Shown in pieces: positions 42,910-52,012 of a stretch of DNA of 64,000 nucleotides; position 1 is the first letter of the stretch; every line of letters starts with the position of its first letter. Source of the DNA: Natronobacterium haloterrestre (lineage in GTDB: Archaea; Halobacteriota; Halobacteria; Halobacteriales; Natrialbaceae). The position numbers were made by a program, and so were the translations under genes. The stretch spans positions 50,929 through 114,928 of the forward strand of contig NZ_FOKW01000012.1 of assembly GCF_900112205.1 (NCBI RefSeq), in the 5' to 3' direction. Under the pieces are notes generated by a model. The model had not been told where the DNA came from, made no database searches, and saw only the letters and a list, made by a program, of their open reading frames with translations.

Positions 42910-43773
42910 TTACCCGAACTTGCCGGTGATGTAGTCCTCGACGCGGTCGTGTTCGGGGTTCTCGAAGATCTTGTCCGTGTCGTCGAACTCGACGAGGCGG
43001 CCGCCGGTGAGGAAGACGGCCGTCTTGTCCGAGATGCGGGCCGCCTGCTGCATGTTGTGCGTGACAATGACGACCGTGTACTCCTCGGCGAGTTCCTCGA
43101 CCAGATCTTCGATCTTCGAGGTCGCGACGGGGTCGAGCGCCGACGCCGGCTCGTCCATCAGGATCACTTCCGGGTCCGGTGCGATCGCACGGGCGATACA
43201 GAGTCGCTGCTGTTGTCCGCCCGACAGCTCGAGGCCGCTGGTATCCAGCTGGCCTTCGACCTCGTCGAGGAGGGCGGCCCGCTCGAGGGCGGTGTGGACC
43301 TGTTCGTCGAGGTCGCCGTCGTCTTCGCCCTGGACGCGGAGGCCGTAGGCGACGTTGTCGTAGATGGACTTGGGGAAGGGGTTGGGTTTCTGGAAGACCA
43401 TGCCGATCTTCCGGCGCAGAGCGACGGGATCGACGTCGTCGTCGTAGACGTTTTTCCCGCGGAAGAAGAGGTCGCCCTCGACGCGGGCGACGTCGATGAG
43501 GTCGTTCATCCGGTTGATCGACCGCAGGAACGTCGACTTCCCACAGCCCGACGGGCCGATCAACGCGGTGACCTGCTGTTCCGGAATCTCGAACGAGATG
43601 TTCTGGAGTGCCTGGTCGTCGCCGTAGTAGACGTCCAGGTCCCGCGACTCGATCACTGGATCGGCGACCGAACCCGAACGGTCGGTTGCGGGTTCGGCGT
43701 CCGTCGCTTGCTCGTTCGTCGGTCGGTCGTCGGTACGGTCGGTCGGAGTCTGGGTAGTCGTGCGTTGGGTCAT
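42910..43773 (-). CDS. pstB: Phosphate ABC transporter ATPase PstB, copy 1
   Basis: A 287-residue ABC ATPase. Walker A is [11 protein letters not shown], the signature [15 protein letters not shown], Walker [14 protein letters not shown] and the switch His in [14 protein letters not shown]. About 40 N-terminal residues form a Thr/Asp-rich tail. It powers phosphate uptake through PstCA. It is the last gene of pstSCAB, 7 bases after pstA. Outside the N-terminus it is almost identical to copy 2 at 46977-47843. Long blocks are identical even at silent sites, but the stretch 43187-43256 is not. Confidence 0.95.
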   Translation of the reverse strand: MTQRTTTQTPTDRTDDRPTNEQATDAEPATDRSGSVADPVIESRDLDVYYGDDQALQNISFEIPEQQVTALIGPSGCGKSTFLRSINRMNDLIDVARVEGDLFFRGKNVYDDDVDPVALRRKIGMVFQKPNPFPKSIYDNVAYGLRVQGEDDGDLDEQVHTALERAALLDEVEGQLDTSGLELSGGQQQRLCIARAIAPDPEVILMDEPASALDPVATSKIEDLVEELAEEYTVVIVTHNMQQAARISDKTAVFLTGGRLVEFDDTDKIFENPEHDRVEDYITGKFG

Positions 43774-43780
43774 CGGGTGA

Positions 43781-44731
43781 TCACTCCTGGGTCTGGTATC
43801 GGTTGCGGATGACGATCGCGATCGAGTTGATCGACAGCAGGATGACGAGCAGCGTCACCACGCCGGCCGCGACGACGCCGTACTGGAACTCCGTCTCGGG
43901 GAGGTCCGCCCACGTGTAGATCTGCATGGGCATCGCGCTGATCTTGCTGAAGAGGCTGTTCGGAACGCCGAAGACCGCCGTGGGTGCGCCGATCATGATA
44001 AGCGGCGCGGTCTCGCCGATCGCCCGCCCGAGCGCGAGGATCGTCCCTGTCAGGATGCCGGGCATCGCTCGCGGGAGGACGACGTTGCGGATCGTCTGCC
44101 ACTTCGTCGCGCCCATCCCGTAGCTGGCCTGGCGCTGCGAGTCGGGCACCGAACGGATCGCCTCCTGGGCCGAGATGATGACGATCGGCAGGATGAGCAG
44201 GGAGACGGTGAAGCCGGCCACCAGCAACGTCCCGAATCCGATATTGAGCAGCCCTACGAACAGGCCGAGCCCGAGCAGCCCGTAGACGACCGAGGGGACA
44301 CCGGCGAGGTTCGCGATGTTGAGCTGGATGAATCGGGTCAGCGGCCCGTCGCTTGCGTACTCCTCGAGGTAGATCGCCGCGCCGACGCCCAGCGGGAAGG
44401 TGATCAGCGCGATCAGGATCATCAGCGCGATCGAGCCGACGATCGCTGGGAAGAAGCCGGCGTCGTACGGGTTGCTGAAGCTCGGCGGGTTCGTGAGGAA
44501 CTGCCAGTCGACCCACGGCCCGTTCGCGGGGTCGAAGATCGCCAGCGCGTCGACGAGCACGTTGAGGAGCAACGCCGCGAGCGCGACGATGCCGACCAGC
44601 GCCGCCGCCAGCGTGAGCCAGCGGAACGCGACGTCTTTCGTCCGACTCACCTGTTCGAACGACGGTTGTCGTGACGATTCCGATGCGTCAGTGAGATCCG
44701 TTTTCGTTGTCGAGTCCGTTTCCGAAGACAT
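43781..44731 (-). CDS. pstA: Phosphate ABC transporter permease PstA
   Basis: A 316-residue permease with six helices. The EAA loop, which contacts PstB, is [20 protein letters not shown] near residue 205. [19 protein letters not shown] and [20 protein letters not shown] are PstA signatures. The frame is open upstream through pstC, but the family start is [20 protein letters not shown] at 44731. Its ATG shares one base with the pstC stop (TAATG), which suggests coupled translation. Confidence 0.95.
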   Translation of the reverse strand: MSSETDSTTKTDLTDASESSRQPSFEQVSRTKDVAFRWLTLAAALVGIVALAALLLNVLVDALAIFDPANGPWVDWQFLTNPPSFSNPYDAGFFPAIVGSIALMILIALITFPLGVGAAIYLEEYASDGPLTRFIQLNIANLAGVPSVVYGLLGLGLFVGLLNIGFGTLLVAGFTVSLLILPIVIISAQEAIRSVPDSQRQASYGMGATKWQTIRNVVLPRAMPGILTGTILALGRAIGETAPLIMIGAPTAVFGVPNSLFSKISAMPMQIYTWADLPETEFQYGVVAAGVVTLLVILLSINSIAIVIRNRYQTQE

Positions 44732-45654
44732 TAGCGGTACACCTCCCGGTAGCGCGAGGAGACCCACTCGCTGAAGAGATTCATCGCGAACGTGATGACG
44801 AACAGCGTCAACCCGACCGCGAACAGGCTCTTGTACTCGGTCGACTGTCCGACGACGTCGCTGGCCCCGATCTGGACCATCGCGGCGGTCATCGTCTGGA
44901 CCGACTCGAGGAACATCCCGCCGGGATCGGTCAGGTCGATCATCCGGGGGGTCATCCCCGCAGCGATGGCGACGATCATCGTCTCGCCGATCGCCCGCGA
45001 GAGCGCGAGGATGTACGACGAGAGGATCCCGGACAGCGCGGCCGGGACGACGACCGACGTCGAGACGGTGAACTTCGTCGCGCCGAGCCCGTAACTGGCC
45101 TGGCGCAGCGAGTCCGGCACCGAACTCATCGCGTCCTCGCTGATCGAGGAGACCATCGGAATGATCATGATCCCGACCATGATCGACGCCGACAGCGCGT
45201 TGAAGGTTCCCAGCGGGAGGATGCGGTCGAGTACTGGCGTCACGTAGACGAGCGCGAAGTAGCCGTAGACGACTGTCGGGACACCCGCGAGCACCTCGAG
45301 CGCGGGCTTGAGGTACGCGCGTCTCCGCTCGGTGGCATACTCCGAGAGGTAGATCGCCGTCAGCAGCCCGATCGGCAGGGCGATCGCGGCGGAGCCGAAG
45401 GTAATGATCAGCGTGCCGGAGATCAGTGGCCAGACACCGTACACTTCGTTCGAGGGTGTCCACTCGGTCCCGGTCAAGAACTCGAGCGGGGGAACGGCCG
45501 CGAAGAAGTCGACGGCGTCGTACAGCAGCGTGCCGATGATCGCCAGGGTCGTCAGAATCGAGAGGAAGGCACACACCGCGAAGAAGGTCTTGAACGCGAT
45601 GCCTCTGAACGAGCGAGCGCCGTCGTTCGTGAGATCGGGCGCGTCAGTACTCAT
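44731..45654 (-). CDS. pstC: Phosphate ABC transporter permease PstC
   Basis: A 307-residue permease with six helices. Its EAA loop is [20 protein letters not shown] near residue 190. [19 protein letters not shown] and [20 protein letters not shown] are PstC signatures. It pairs with PstA to form the phosphate channel. Its ATG overlaps the pstS stop by four bases, and its stop overlaps pstA, so the operon is tightly coupled. Confidence 0.95.
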   Translation of the reverse strand: MSTDAPDLTNDGARSFRGIAFKTFFAVCAFLSILTTLAIIGTLLYDAVDFFAAVPPLEFLTGTEWTPSNEVYGVWPLISGTLIITFGSAAIALPIGLLTAIYLSEYATERRRAYLKPALEVLAGVPTVVYGYFALVYVTPVLDRILPLGTFNALSASIMVGIMIIPMVSSISEDAMSSVPDSLRQASYGLGATKFTVSTSVVVPAALSGILSSYILALSRAIGETMIVAIAAGMTPRMIDLTDPGGMFLESVQTMTAAMVQIGASDVVGQSTEYKSLFAVGLTLFVITFAMNLFSEWVSSRYREVYR

Positions 45655-46628
45655 TCGTCGACCACCTCCTCGACGACCTCCTCGAACTTCTCGAGGTTCT
45701 CGTCGCGTACCTCCTCGGAGACCGGGACGTAGCCGACTTCGTTGATGAGATCGGTCGAACTCCGTTCGAGGTAGAACCGGACGAAGTCCCGCACTTCGGG
45801 CCGTTCCAGCGACTCCCGTGCGGCGTAGATGTACAGCGGCCGCGAGAGCGGCGTGTACTCGCCTTCGCGAGCCGTTTCGAGCGATGGACCGACACAGCCG
45901 TCGCCGTCGTCGATCTCGAGGCCCTTTACCTGCTCGGGGTTCTCGTCGTAGTAGGCGAACCCGAAGTAGCCCATGGCGTACCGGTTGCCCTGGATCCCCT
46001 GGACGATCGTCCGATCACGTTCGGTGGCGTGGTAGTCGGTCCGGTGGGTGTCGTCCTCCTCGAGGATCGTCTCGGCGAAGTAGTCGAAGGTCCCCGAGGT
46101 CGTGTCCGCGCCGAAGAACTCGATCTCTTCGTCGGGCCACTCCTCACGGACGTCGCTCCAGCGATCGGCACCGCCTTCGCGCCAGAGCTCCCGGAGTTCC
46201 TCGACGGTGAGGCAGTCGACTTCCTCGAGGTCCGGGCTCACGACGACAGTCAGCGCGTCCGTCGCGACGGTGAACTCGATCGGATCGATTCCGTTCTCTC
46301 CGCACTGTTCCCGTTCGACGTCGGCGATTCCGCGGCTCGCGTTGTTGATATCCGTCATTCCGGGGCAGAAGAAGTTCGAGAAGCCGCCGCCGGTCCCCGT
46401 CTGACTGATCGAGACGGTCACGTCGTCTCGCTCCTTCGAGAACTCGGACGCGACCACCTCGGTGATGGGGAACACGGTCGAACTCCCGGCGACGTTTACC
46501 TCCCGTGCCCTGTCCGCGAGCGTGCCGGCACAGCCGGCGAGCCCGGTCGACGCCACCGCGGCCGACCCGGCCAAAAAACTCCGCCGTCCGAGTCCGGACG
46601 ACGGTTCGCCAGTGGAGTCTTTCGACAT
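45651..46628 (-). CDS. pstS: Phosphate-binding lipoprotein PstS
   Basis: A 325-residue substrate-binding protein. The signal is a twin-arginine lipoprotein signal: [20 protein letters not shown], with the lipobox LAGC. The phosphate-binding fold follows: [40 protein letters not shown], and [15 protein letters not shown]. It is exported folded and anchored by lipid outside the membrane, and hands phosphate to PstCA. It is the first gene of pstSCAB. An ATG at 46628 follows an in-frame GTG one codon earlier. A TATA box within an inverted repeat lies upstream. Confidence 0.95.
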   Translation of the reverse strand: MSKDSTGEPSSGLGRRSFLAGSAAVASTGLAGCAGTLADRAREVNVAGSSTVFPITEVVASEFSKERDDVTVSISQTGTGGGFSNFFCPGMTDINNASRGIADVEREQCGENGIDPIEFTVATDALTVVVSPDLEEVDCLTVEELRELWREGGADRWSDVREEWPDEEIEFFGADTTSGTFDYFAETILEEDDTHRTDYHATERDRTIVQGIQGNRYAMGYFGFAYYDENPEQVKGLEIDDGDGCVGPSLETAREGEYTPLSRPLYIYAARESLERPEVRDFVRFYLERSSTDLINEVGYVPVSEEVRDENLEKFEEVVEEVVDE

Positions 46629-46656
46629 CACTAGGGGATGGCCAACTGCCGGATAA

Positions 46657-46687
46657 GTACCATACTATGATGGATATATAGTGGTAC
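46657..46687 (-). promoter_or_regulatory. pstS promoter with flanking inverted repeat
   Basis: TATATA at 46675-46680 lies 47-52 bases before the pstS ATG. It is flanked by GTACCA (46657-46662) and its inverse TGGTAC (46682-46687). The arms extend imperfectly as GTACCATACTAT and ATAGTGGTAC. A dyad around a TATA box is a natural place for a repressor or activator of phosphate genes. Confidence 0.5.
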
Positions 46688-46976
46688 GTAGACATGGGAA
46701 AACGCGACCTCGAGACGGAGCCAACGGTTATCTCTCGGTATGGGCTACGAACTGCCCGTTATGGGAAGAAAAGACGCTGAATCGATCGATCAGCGCGAGG
46801 CCGTTGGCCCGGCCAGGGGCTCGAGTGACGGGTACGTAGAAGGCGAACGCGTTCGGAAAGCGATCACGGAAACGGAGAGCCTCCGCTTGCAGTCGTATTC
46901 GACGGATGAAACGCCGGTCCCGCAGTCCGTCGAGGTAACGATACGTAGCCGGATCGGAACCGTACCGAGGACGGCG

Positions 46977-47843
46977 TTACCCGAACTTGCCGGTGATGTA
47001 GTCCTCGACGCGGTCGTGTTCGGGGTTCTCGAAGATCTTGTCCGTGTCGTCGAACTCGACGAGGCGGCCGCCGGTGAGGAAGACGGCCGTCTTGTCCGAG
47101 ATGCGGGCCGCCTGCTGCATGTTGTGCGTGACGATGATGACCGTGTACTCCTCGGCGAGTTCCTCGACCAGATCTTCGATCTTCGAGGTCGCGACGGGGT
47201 CGAGCGCCGATGCCGGCTCATCCATCAGGATCACTTCCGGGTCCGGTGCGATCGCTCGCGCGATGCACAGGCGCTGTTGTTGCCCGCCGGAGAGGTCTAG
47301 CCCGCTCGTCTCGAGTTGGTCCTCGACCTCGTCGAGGAGGGCGGCCCGCTCGAGGGCGGTGTGGACCTGTTCGTCGAGGTCGCCGTCGTCTTCGCCCTGG
47401 ACGCGGAGGCCGTAGGCGACGTTGTCGTAGATGGACTTGGGGAAGGGGTTGGGTTTCTGGAAGACCATGCCGATCTTCCGGCGCAGAGCGACGGGATCGA
47501 CGTCGTCGTCGTAGACGTTTTTCCCGCGGAAGAAGAGGTCGCCCTCGACGCGGGCGACGTCGATGAGGTCGTTCATCCGGTTGATCGACCGCAGGAACGT
47601 CGACTTCCCACAGCCCGACGGGCCGATCAGCGCCGTCACCTGCTGTTCCGGGATTTCCATCGAGATACTCTGTAGCGCCTGGTCGTCGCCGTAGTAGACG
47701 TCCAGGTCCCGCGACTCGATGATCGTCTCGGCCGGGTCGGCGTCGCGGCGAGAATCCTCGTCGGTAACCGACCCGATTCCGGATTCCGGACGGCCGGTCT
47801 CGGACGTCGATACAGTTCCTGGGCCGCCGCCGTTCGCGGTCAT
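46977..47843 (-). CDS. pstB: Phosphate ABC transporter ATPase PstB, copy 2
   Basis: A 288-residue ABC ATPase with the same motifs as copy 1 ([39 protein letters not shown]). It differs from copy 1 in about ten core residues, for example [14 protein letters not shown] in place of [14 protein letters not shown], and in the entire N-terminal tail. It lies upstream of pstS on the same strand, separated by 348 bases, without its own permease genes. It could be a spare ATPase for PstCA or part of a second, lost pst operon. Nucleotide identity stops exactly at the stop codon. Confidence 0.93.
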   Translation of the reverse strand: MTANGGGPGTVSTSETGRPESGIGSVTDEDSRRDADPAETIIESRDLDVYYGDDQALQSISMEIPEQQVTALIGPSGCGKSTFLRSINRMNDLIDVARVEGDLFFRGKNVYDDDVDPVALRRKIGMVFQKPNPFPKSIYDNVAYGLRVQGEDDGDLDEQVHTALERAALLDEVEDQLETSGLDLSGGQQQRLCIARAIAPDPEVILMDEPASALDPVATSKIEDLVEELAEEYTVIIVTHNMQQAARISDKTAVFLTGGRLVEFDDTDKIFENPEHDRVEDYITGKFG

Positions 47844-48277
47844 GCGAGGTACCTAGGCGTTGTGGCTCCGGCAGTTACCTGTTCCGGATTCGTTCGAGCG
47901 GTTCGGACCGTGTCGCTCGCGCTGGTCTCGAGACCGTACGAGGACGGGAGACGCTCCGTCATTGACTCGGGAAACGAACTCGGCGAACAAGTAGCCCGCT
48001 ATGAGCGGTACGTCTCCCAACTGTGGGCTACATATCGCTACGTATTTCTCGGCCACCATCGCCGAGCCGGGCCGAGGCGAGGACCGTACAGCCCGTTCGA
48101 GGCAGGCGTCTCTGGCGGTTTCGAGCGGACTACGTATCGGGCCGCGTCCGTCGCACGGAGAACGGGTCGGCAACGCTCGAATCAGAGTCTCCCTGACTGG
48201 ACGACCGGTCACCGACCCGTCGGATCGGGGGTCTATAGATAGGAGCCGATTTACGTTCGGACCGTCAACGCGCGGAC
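47844..48277. other. Divergent promoter region between pstB2 and the AbrB-PhoU gene
   Basis: 434 bases with no convincing gene. AT-rich pieces that may be promoter elements are GCTACATATCGCTACGTATT near 48028-48047 for the pstB2 direction and GATTTACG at 48248-48255, about 28 bases before the ATG at 48278. I found no clear copy of the GTACCA dyad of pstS. Confidence 0.4.
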
Positions 48278-49279
48278 ATGGAGACGCGCAAGGTACAGGT
48301 GACGGGCGGATCGACGTACACTGTCTCCCTCCCGAAGGAGTGGGCGACGGAGAACGGCGTCAGCTCCGGGTCGACGGTGGAACTGTACCCGGAGGACGAA
48401 GCGTTACTGCTGACACCACACAGCGAGAGCGAACGCGAGGAAGGGACACTCGACGTCTCGGATCTCGAGGGCGAACGTCTGACGCGAGCCGTGATGACGA
48501 TGTACGTCAGCGGCTTCGACATTATTCGACTCGAGGCCGGCCGGATTACGACCGACCAGCGGCGGGCGATTCGGTCGGCAACCCAGAGCCTGGTCGGCGT
48601 CGAAGTCTTGGAGGAGACGACCGACAGCGTCGTCATCCAGGATCTGCTCGACTCTTCGGAGCTGTCGATCGTCAACGCCGTCCGCCGGATGCGCCTGATC
48701 GCGACGTCGATGCTCGAGGACGCGGTGACGGCGCTGGTCGAGAACGACGACGACATCGCTCACGACGTCATCGAACGCGACGACGACGTCGACCGGCTCT
48801 GGCTCGTGGTCTCGCGGATCTTTCGGGCAACGCTTCGCTCCCCGCGGGCGGCCGAGGAACTCGGCGTCTCCCGCGAGGACTGTTTCGACTTCCACTCGAG
48901 TGCCCGCCAACTGGAACGCGTCGCAGACCACGCCGCGAAGATCAGCCAGCTCGCGCTGAAACTCGAGGAGATCCCCGAAAGCGTCGCCGAGGCGCTCGTC
49001 GCGTTGCAAGACGACGCCGCCGACGTCCTCGAGAAGGCGATGGACGCGCTGTTCGTCGAGGAGACCGACGAGGCAAACGCCCTAGGTCATGCCGCACGCG
49101 AGGCGGTCCTCGAGATCGACGAACACACACGTCACATTGACGACATGCTCCGCGAGCAGGAGCCGGTCCAGGCCCAGTCGCTCGGGCTGATCGTCGACTC
49201 GCTGTCCCGGAGCGCCGACTACGGCGGGAACATCGCCGAAACCGCGCTCCAGAAGGCAGCGCCTCGCCCGCGATCCTGA
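48278..49279 (+). CDS. AbrB-PhoU fusion, phosphate uptake regulator
   Basis: A 333-residue regulator. Residues 1-45 are an AbrB/SpoVT DNA-binding domain (METRKVQVTGGSTYTVSLPK, WATENGVSSGSTVELYPED). From residue 110 two PhoU-like helical bundles follow, with SSARQLERVADHAAKISQLA near 210 and a weaker second copy SLSRSADYGGNIAETALQKA at the end. In haloarchaea such fusions are thought to control phosphate-responsive genes. It is divergent from pstB2, consistent with a role at the pst locus. Confidence 0.9.
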   Translation: METRKVQVTGGSTYTVSLPKEWATENGVSSGSTVELYPEDEALLLTPHSESEREEGTLDVSDLEGERLTRAVMTMYVSGFDIIRLEAGRITTDQRRAIRSATQSLVGVEVLEETTDSVVIQDLLDSSELSIVNAVRRMRLIATSMLEDAVTALVENDDDIAHDVIERDDDVDRLWLVVSRIFRATLRSPRAAEELGVSREDCFDFHSSARQLERVADHAAKISQLALKLEEIPESVAEALVALQDDAADVLEKAMDALFVEETDEANALGHAAREAVLEIDEHTRHIDDMLREQEPVQAQSLGLIVDSLSRSADYGGNIAETALQKAAPRPRS

Positions 49280-49374
49280 GCCCGCCTCGAGCGGGTCGCA
49301 CAGAGCTGTCGGCGATTCGACCTGTGAATCGCCGGGCCGGAAAGTAGATTTGCGGGTAGTGGAAAGTGATCCGC

Positions 49375-49818
49375 ATGCTATCGAAGCGGCAGTTTCTCGC
49401 GTGGACCGGCACCACCGTTCTCTCCCTTGCCGGGTGTGTGACGGCGAATATGGAGGCGGTCGACTACTACATCAAGGGCGACGACGCGTACGAGGCTGCC
49501 GAAGAGGCCAGATCGAACGGCGACCTCGAGGGTGCACTCGAGGAGTACGAACGAGCCGCCGAGCGATTCGACGCGGCCTACGAGGCCTCGGAGACCGAAC
49601 AGGCGAAGACGTTCAGCTACGAGGCCCGGGAACTGGCCCGGCTCCATGCCAGAGCCGCCCGGAACAAGCTCGAGGCGAAAAACGAGTTCGACGACGAGGC
49701 GGCGTACGAACGGGCCGATCTCGCCGAGTTCCTCGAAGCGGACGAACGCACACTGCTCGAGGAGTACGAGATCCGGAAGACGTCGGCGTTCGAGCGTCGG
49801 ACGCGCATTCCGACCTGA
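49375..49818 (+). CDS. Lipoprotein with helical, TPR-like body
   Basis: A 147-residue protein. KRQFLAWTGTTVLSLAGC is a lipoprotein signal with the lipobox LAGC. It has Lys-Arg instead of the twin arginine, so either a weak Tat signal or Sec export. The mature part is helical and Glu/Ala-rich (GDDAYEAAEEARSNGDLEGA, YERAAERFDAAYEASE), like one or two TPR helices. The function is unknown. I chose the ATG at 49375; a GTG three codons earlier is possible. It is convergent with the S8e gene. Confidence 0.75.
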   Translation: MLSKRQFLAWTGTTVLSLAGCVTANMEAVDYYIKGDDAYEAAEEARSNGDLEGALEEYERAAERFDAAYEASETEQAKTFSYEARELARLHARAARNKLEAKNEFDDEAAYERADLAEFLEADERTLLEEYEIRKTSAFERRTRIPT

Positions 49819-49933
49819 ACGGATCGGGTTTTGTTCGTCGGTTCGGCCGGAACCGCCGCGAAACCGAACGACACCTCGAGAAGCGAGCCGTCGGCTGGGC
49901 GGCCCTGAACGTCGGAAAAGGGGAAGGGAGGCG

Positions 49934-50311
49934 TTACTCGTCCGCTTCGAGGACGGCGTTGACCTGTCCGGTCTGGCCGGGACGGGACGTCACGCGCGCC
50001 GTGCCTTCGGACGTCTCGATGACCGCGCCCTTCGTGATGATGTTTCGGCGGACGTAGTTCGGGTTGGCTTCGTTCTCGACGACGTCCTCGATCTCGGCCG
50101 TGACGGTTTCCTCGCCTTTGTTGACGCTCGCGACGTTGGTCGCCAGCGCGCGGGTCTTGGTATCGTTCCCGCGAACGTCGACGGTCCGGAACCGGGGCTC
50201 GCCGACCTGCGTCTCGGTCGGGAGTCGGCCGAGTTCGTTCTTTCGGCGCTTTCGAACGTTCTTCAGTCGACCGCCGGTACGCTTGCGCGTAGAGCGTCCC
50301 TGATCTTGCAT
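49934..50311 (-). CDS. rps8e: Ribosomal protein S8e
   Basis: A 125-residue S8e, a small-subunit protein shared by archaea and eukaryotes. The basic N-terminus is MQDQGRSTRKRTGGRLKNVR, followed by KRKNELGRLPTET-type sequence and the family's VRGNDTKTRALATNVASVNK. The C-terminal part (VENEANPNYVRRNIITKGAV) closes the beta barrel. It is a single gene here. Length is normal for archaea. Confidence 0.96.
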   Translation of the reverse strand: MQDQGRSTRKRTGGRLKNVRKRRKNELGRLPTETQVGEPRFRTVDVRGNDTKTRALATNVASVNKGEETVTAEIEDVVENEANPNYVRRNIITKGAVIETSEGTARVTSRPGQTGQVNAVLEADE

Positions 50312-50470
50312 ATCCGGGAGAAAGCCCGGCGCCTACTTGAATGCACGCTTTCACGCCGGCGGATCGACGGCCCGTTCGGGGTCCGCCGTGGCGGTTGCGG
50401 TCCGGTCCGGTCCGGTTCCGACTGCGGCTTCGGTCGTCGCGATCCCCGGACGCGTCACAGCGGTAACAGC

Positions 50471-50508
50471 GCGGAAGCCCACCGGCTTTAGCCGTGGGAG
50501 GAAGCGAG
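50471..50508. mobile_element. Isolated IS200/IS605-type right-end hairpin
   Basis: The segment starts GCGGAAGCCCACCGGCTTTA and continues GCCGTGGGAGGAAGCGAG. The arms CCCACCGGC and GCCGTGGG form a hairpin with a TTTA loop. As I remember, this matches the right end and guide-RNA scaffold of haloarchaeal tnpB-carrying elements. No tnpA or tnpB remains. It lies directly beside the stop of the PQQ-propeller gene. Confidence 0.55.
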
Positions 50509-51927
50509 TCACTCGTCCGAAACCAGACAGTACGCGTGGCCGGGTTCCTCGAGGATCGTCTCCTCCTCGTCGTCCCAGTAGTTCGAGAAGACGCCGCGTT
50601 CGGCGTAGTAGATCCGCCCGTCGTGGGGGACCGGGGCGCTCGTGACGTGGCCGCGGTTCTCGACGCGCCACCGCCGGGTTCCCGTCTCGGCGTCGAGCGC
50701 GTACAGATACGAGTCGTACGAGCCGACCAGCACCGATCCCGCGGTGACCGTCAGTGCCCCGATGATCGATCCGTTGACGTCCGTCGCCCACAGTTCCTCG
50801 CCGGTGTCGCAGTCGAGGGCGTAGACGTATCCGTCGTTGCTGCCGGTGTAGACGACGTCCGCCTCCGGATCGAGCGCCGGGTTCGCCATGATCCGGCCGT
50901 CGGTCTCGAACGACCACTGCTCGGTTCCGTCCTCGAGGTCCAGACAGTAGAAGTGCTCGTCCCAGGATCCGAAGTAGCCGTAGCCGTCGTGAGCCGCGAT
51001 GGTCCCTTTGATCTCCGCGCCGAGGTTGAACTCGCCGTCCGCCTTCGATTCGCCGTCGGGTCCGTCCTCGCCGCCGGTCTGGAACTTCCAGGCGAACTCG
51101 AGGGAGGGGAACTCCCAGCAGTAGACGGCGCCGTCGTTCGACCCGGCGCAGATCCGCCCGGTCTCGAGGTCGATCGTCGGCGATGGGTGGGACTGCCCCC
51201 AGATCCGATCGTCGCTCCAGGTCGGTTCGCCGGTTTCGGCGTCGAACGTCCAGAGTGCACCGGAGGACGGGCTCCCGTACTCGACGATCACGTAGAGAGT
51301 ACCCTCGTAGTAGGCGGGGCTCGAGCCGATCGCGAGCGTGCCGTCGAGTTCGCTCGAGCGGGTCCGCCAGACGAGTTCTCCCGTCTCGACGTCGATCGCG
51401 TACAGGTCGCCGTCGTACCCCCCGATGTAGGCGGTTCCGTCGACGATAGCCGGAGAACCGTGGAAACCGAGCTTGGTCGCGCCGGTCTCCGTGAGCCATT
51501 GGGGTTCACCGGACGGCTCGACGCCGTGAACCCAGCCCGTATCGCCCGCCATCACCATCGTGTCGCCGTCGGGCGTCGGAACGGGGCTGGACTTGGCCGC
51601 GGTGTGACCGACGTTGTTGATCGGGAACGACCAGTTGACGCTGACCTCGTCCGGGACGACCTCGTCGGGATAGTAGCCGAGTCGGCGAAGCCCGCGCTGG
51701 AACATCCGCACGTCGTCGTCGGGGTGGCTCGCGTACGCGGAGACGGTATCGGCCGCGTCGCGGTCGGACATGGACGTGGACGGGGATCCGTCTCCGTCGG
51801 TCGACGTCCACGGGGTCGCACAGCCGGCCAGTCCGGCGGCCGACGCGACGCCGGCCGCACGGATGAACTGCCGTCGGCTACGCTCGGTTCCGTCTCCGGT
51901 TCGCGAGGTCGGGGATCGATCGGACAT
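50509..51927 (-). CDS. PQQ-propeller repeat lipoprotein
   Basis: A 472-residue exported protein. The Tat lipoprotein signal is RRQFIRAAGVASAAGLAGCA. The mature part is a beta propeller of seven or eight PQQ-like blades, recognised by repeats such as YIGGYDGDLYAIDVETGELV, YTGSNDGYVYALDCDTGEEL and LVGSYDSYLYALDAETGTRR. It probably works at the outer face of the membrane as a binding or assembly scaffold. The residues of PQQ-dependent dehydrogenases are not evident, so enzymatic activity is doubtful. It is monocistronic. Confidence 0.9.
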   Translation of the reverse strand: MSDRSPTSRTGDGTERSRRQFIRAAGVASAAGLAGCATPWTSTDGDGSPSTSMSDRDAADTVSAYASHPDDDVRMFQRGLRRLGYYPDEVVPDEVSVNWSFPINNVGHTAAKSSPVPTPDGDTMVMAGDTGWVHGVEPSGEPQWLTETGATKLGFHGSPAIVDGTAYIGGYDGDLYAIDVETGELVWRTRSSELDGTLAIGSSPAYYEGTLYVIVEYGSPSSGALWTFDAETGEPTWSDDRIWGQSHPSPTIDLETGRICAGSNDGAVYCWEFPSLEFAWKFQTGGEDGPDGESKADGEFNLGAEIKGTIAAHDGYGYFGSWDEHFYCLDLEDGTEQWSFETDGRIMANPALDPEADVVYTGSNDGYVYALDCDTGEELWATDVNGSIIGALTVTAGSVLVGSYDSYLYALDAETGTRRWRVENRGHVTSAPVPHDGRIYYAERGVFSNYWDDEEETILEEPGHAYCLVSDE

Positions 51928-52012
51928 GCGGGGGTCTGCTGGAACTCGCGTACCGGTTCTTCAAAATGGTCCCGATGTTCGACGGCGGTCGGCCGGGTGC
52001 CCGCCGACGTCC

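Noticed and set aside
46740..47300. Plus-strand frame beginning before pstB2 (MGYELPVMGRKDAESIDQRE...)
   Set aside because: Its first 80 residues look plausible, but it then runs antisense through pstB2. A truncated gene is possible, but nothing supports it.
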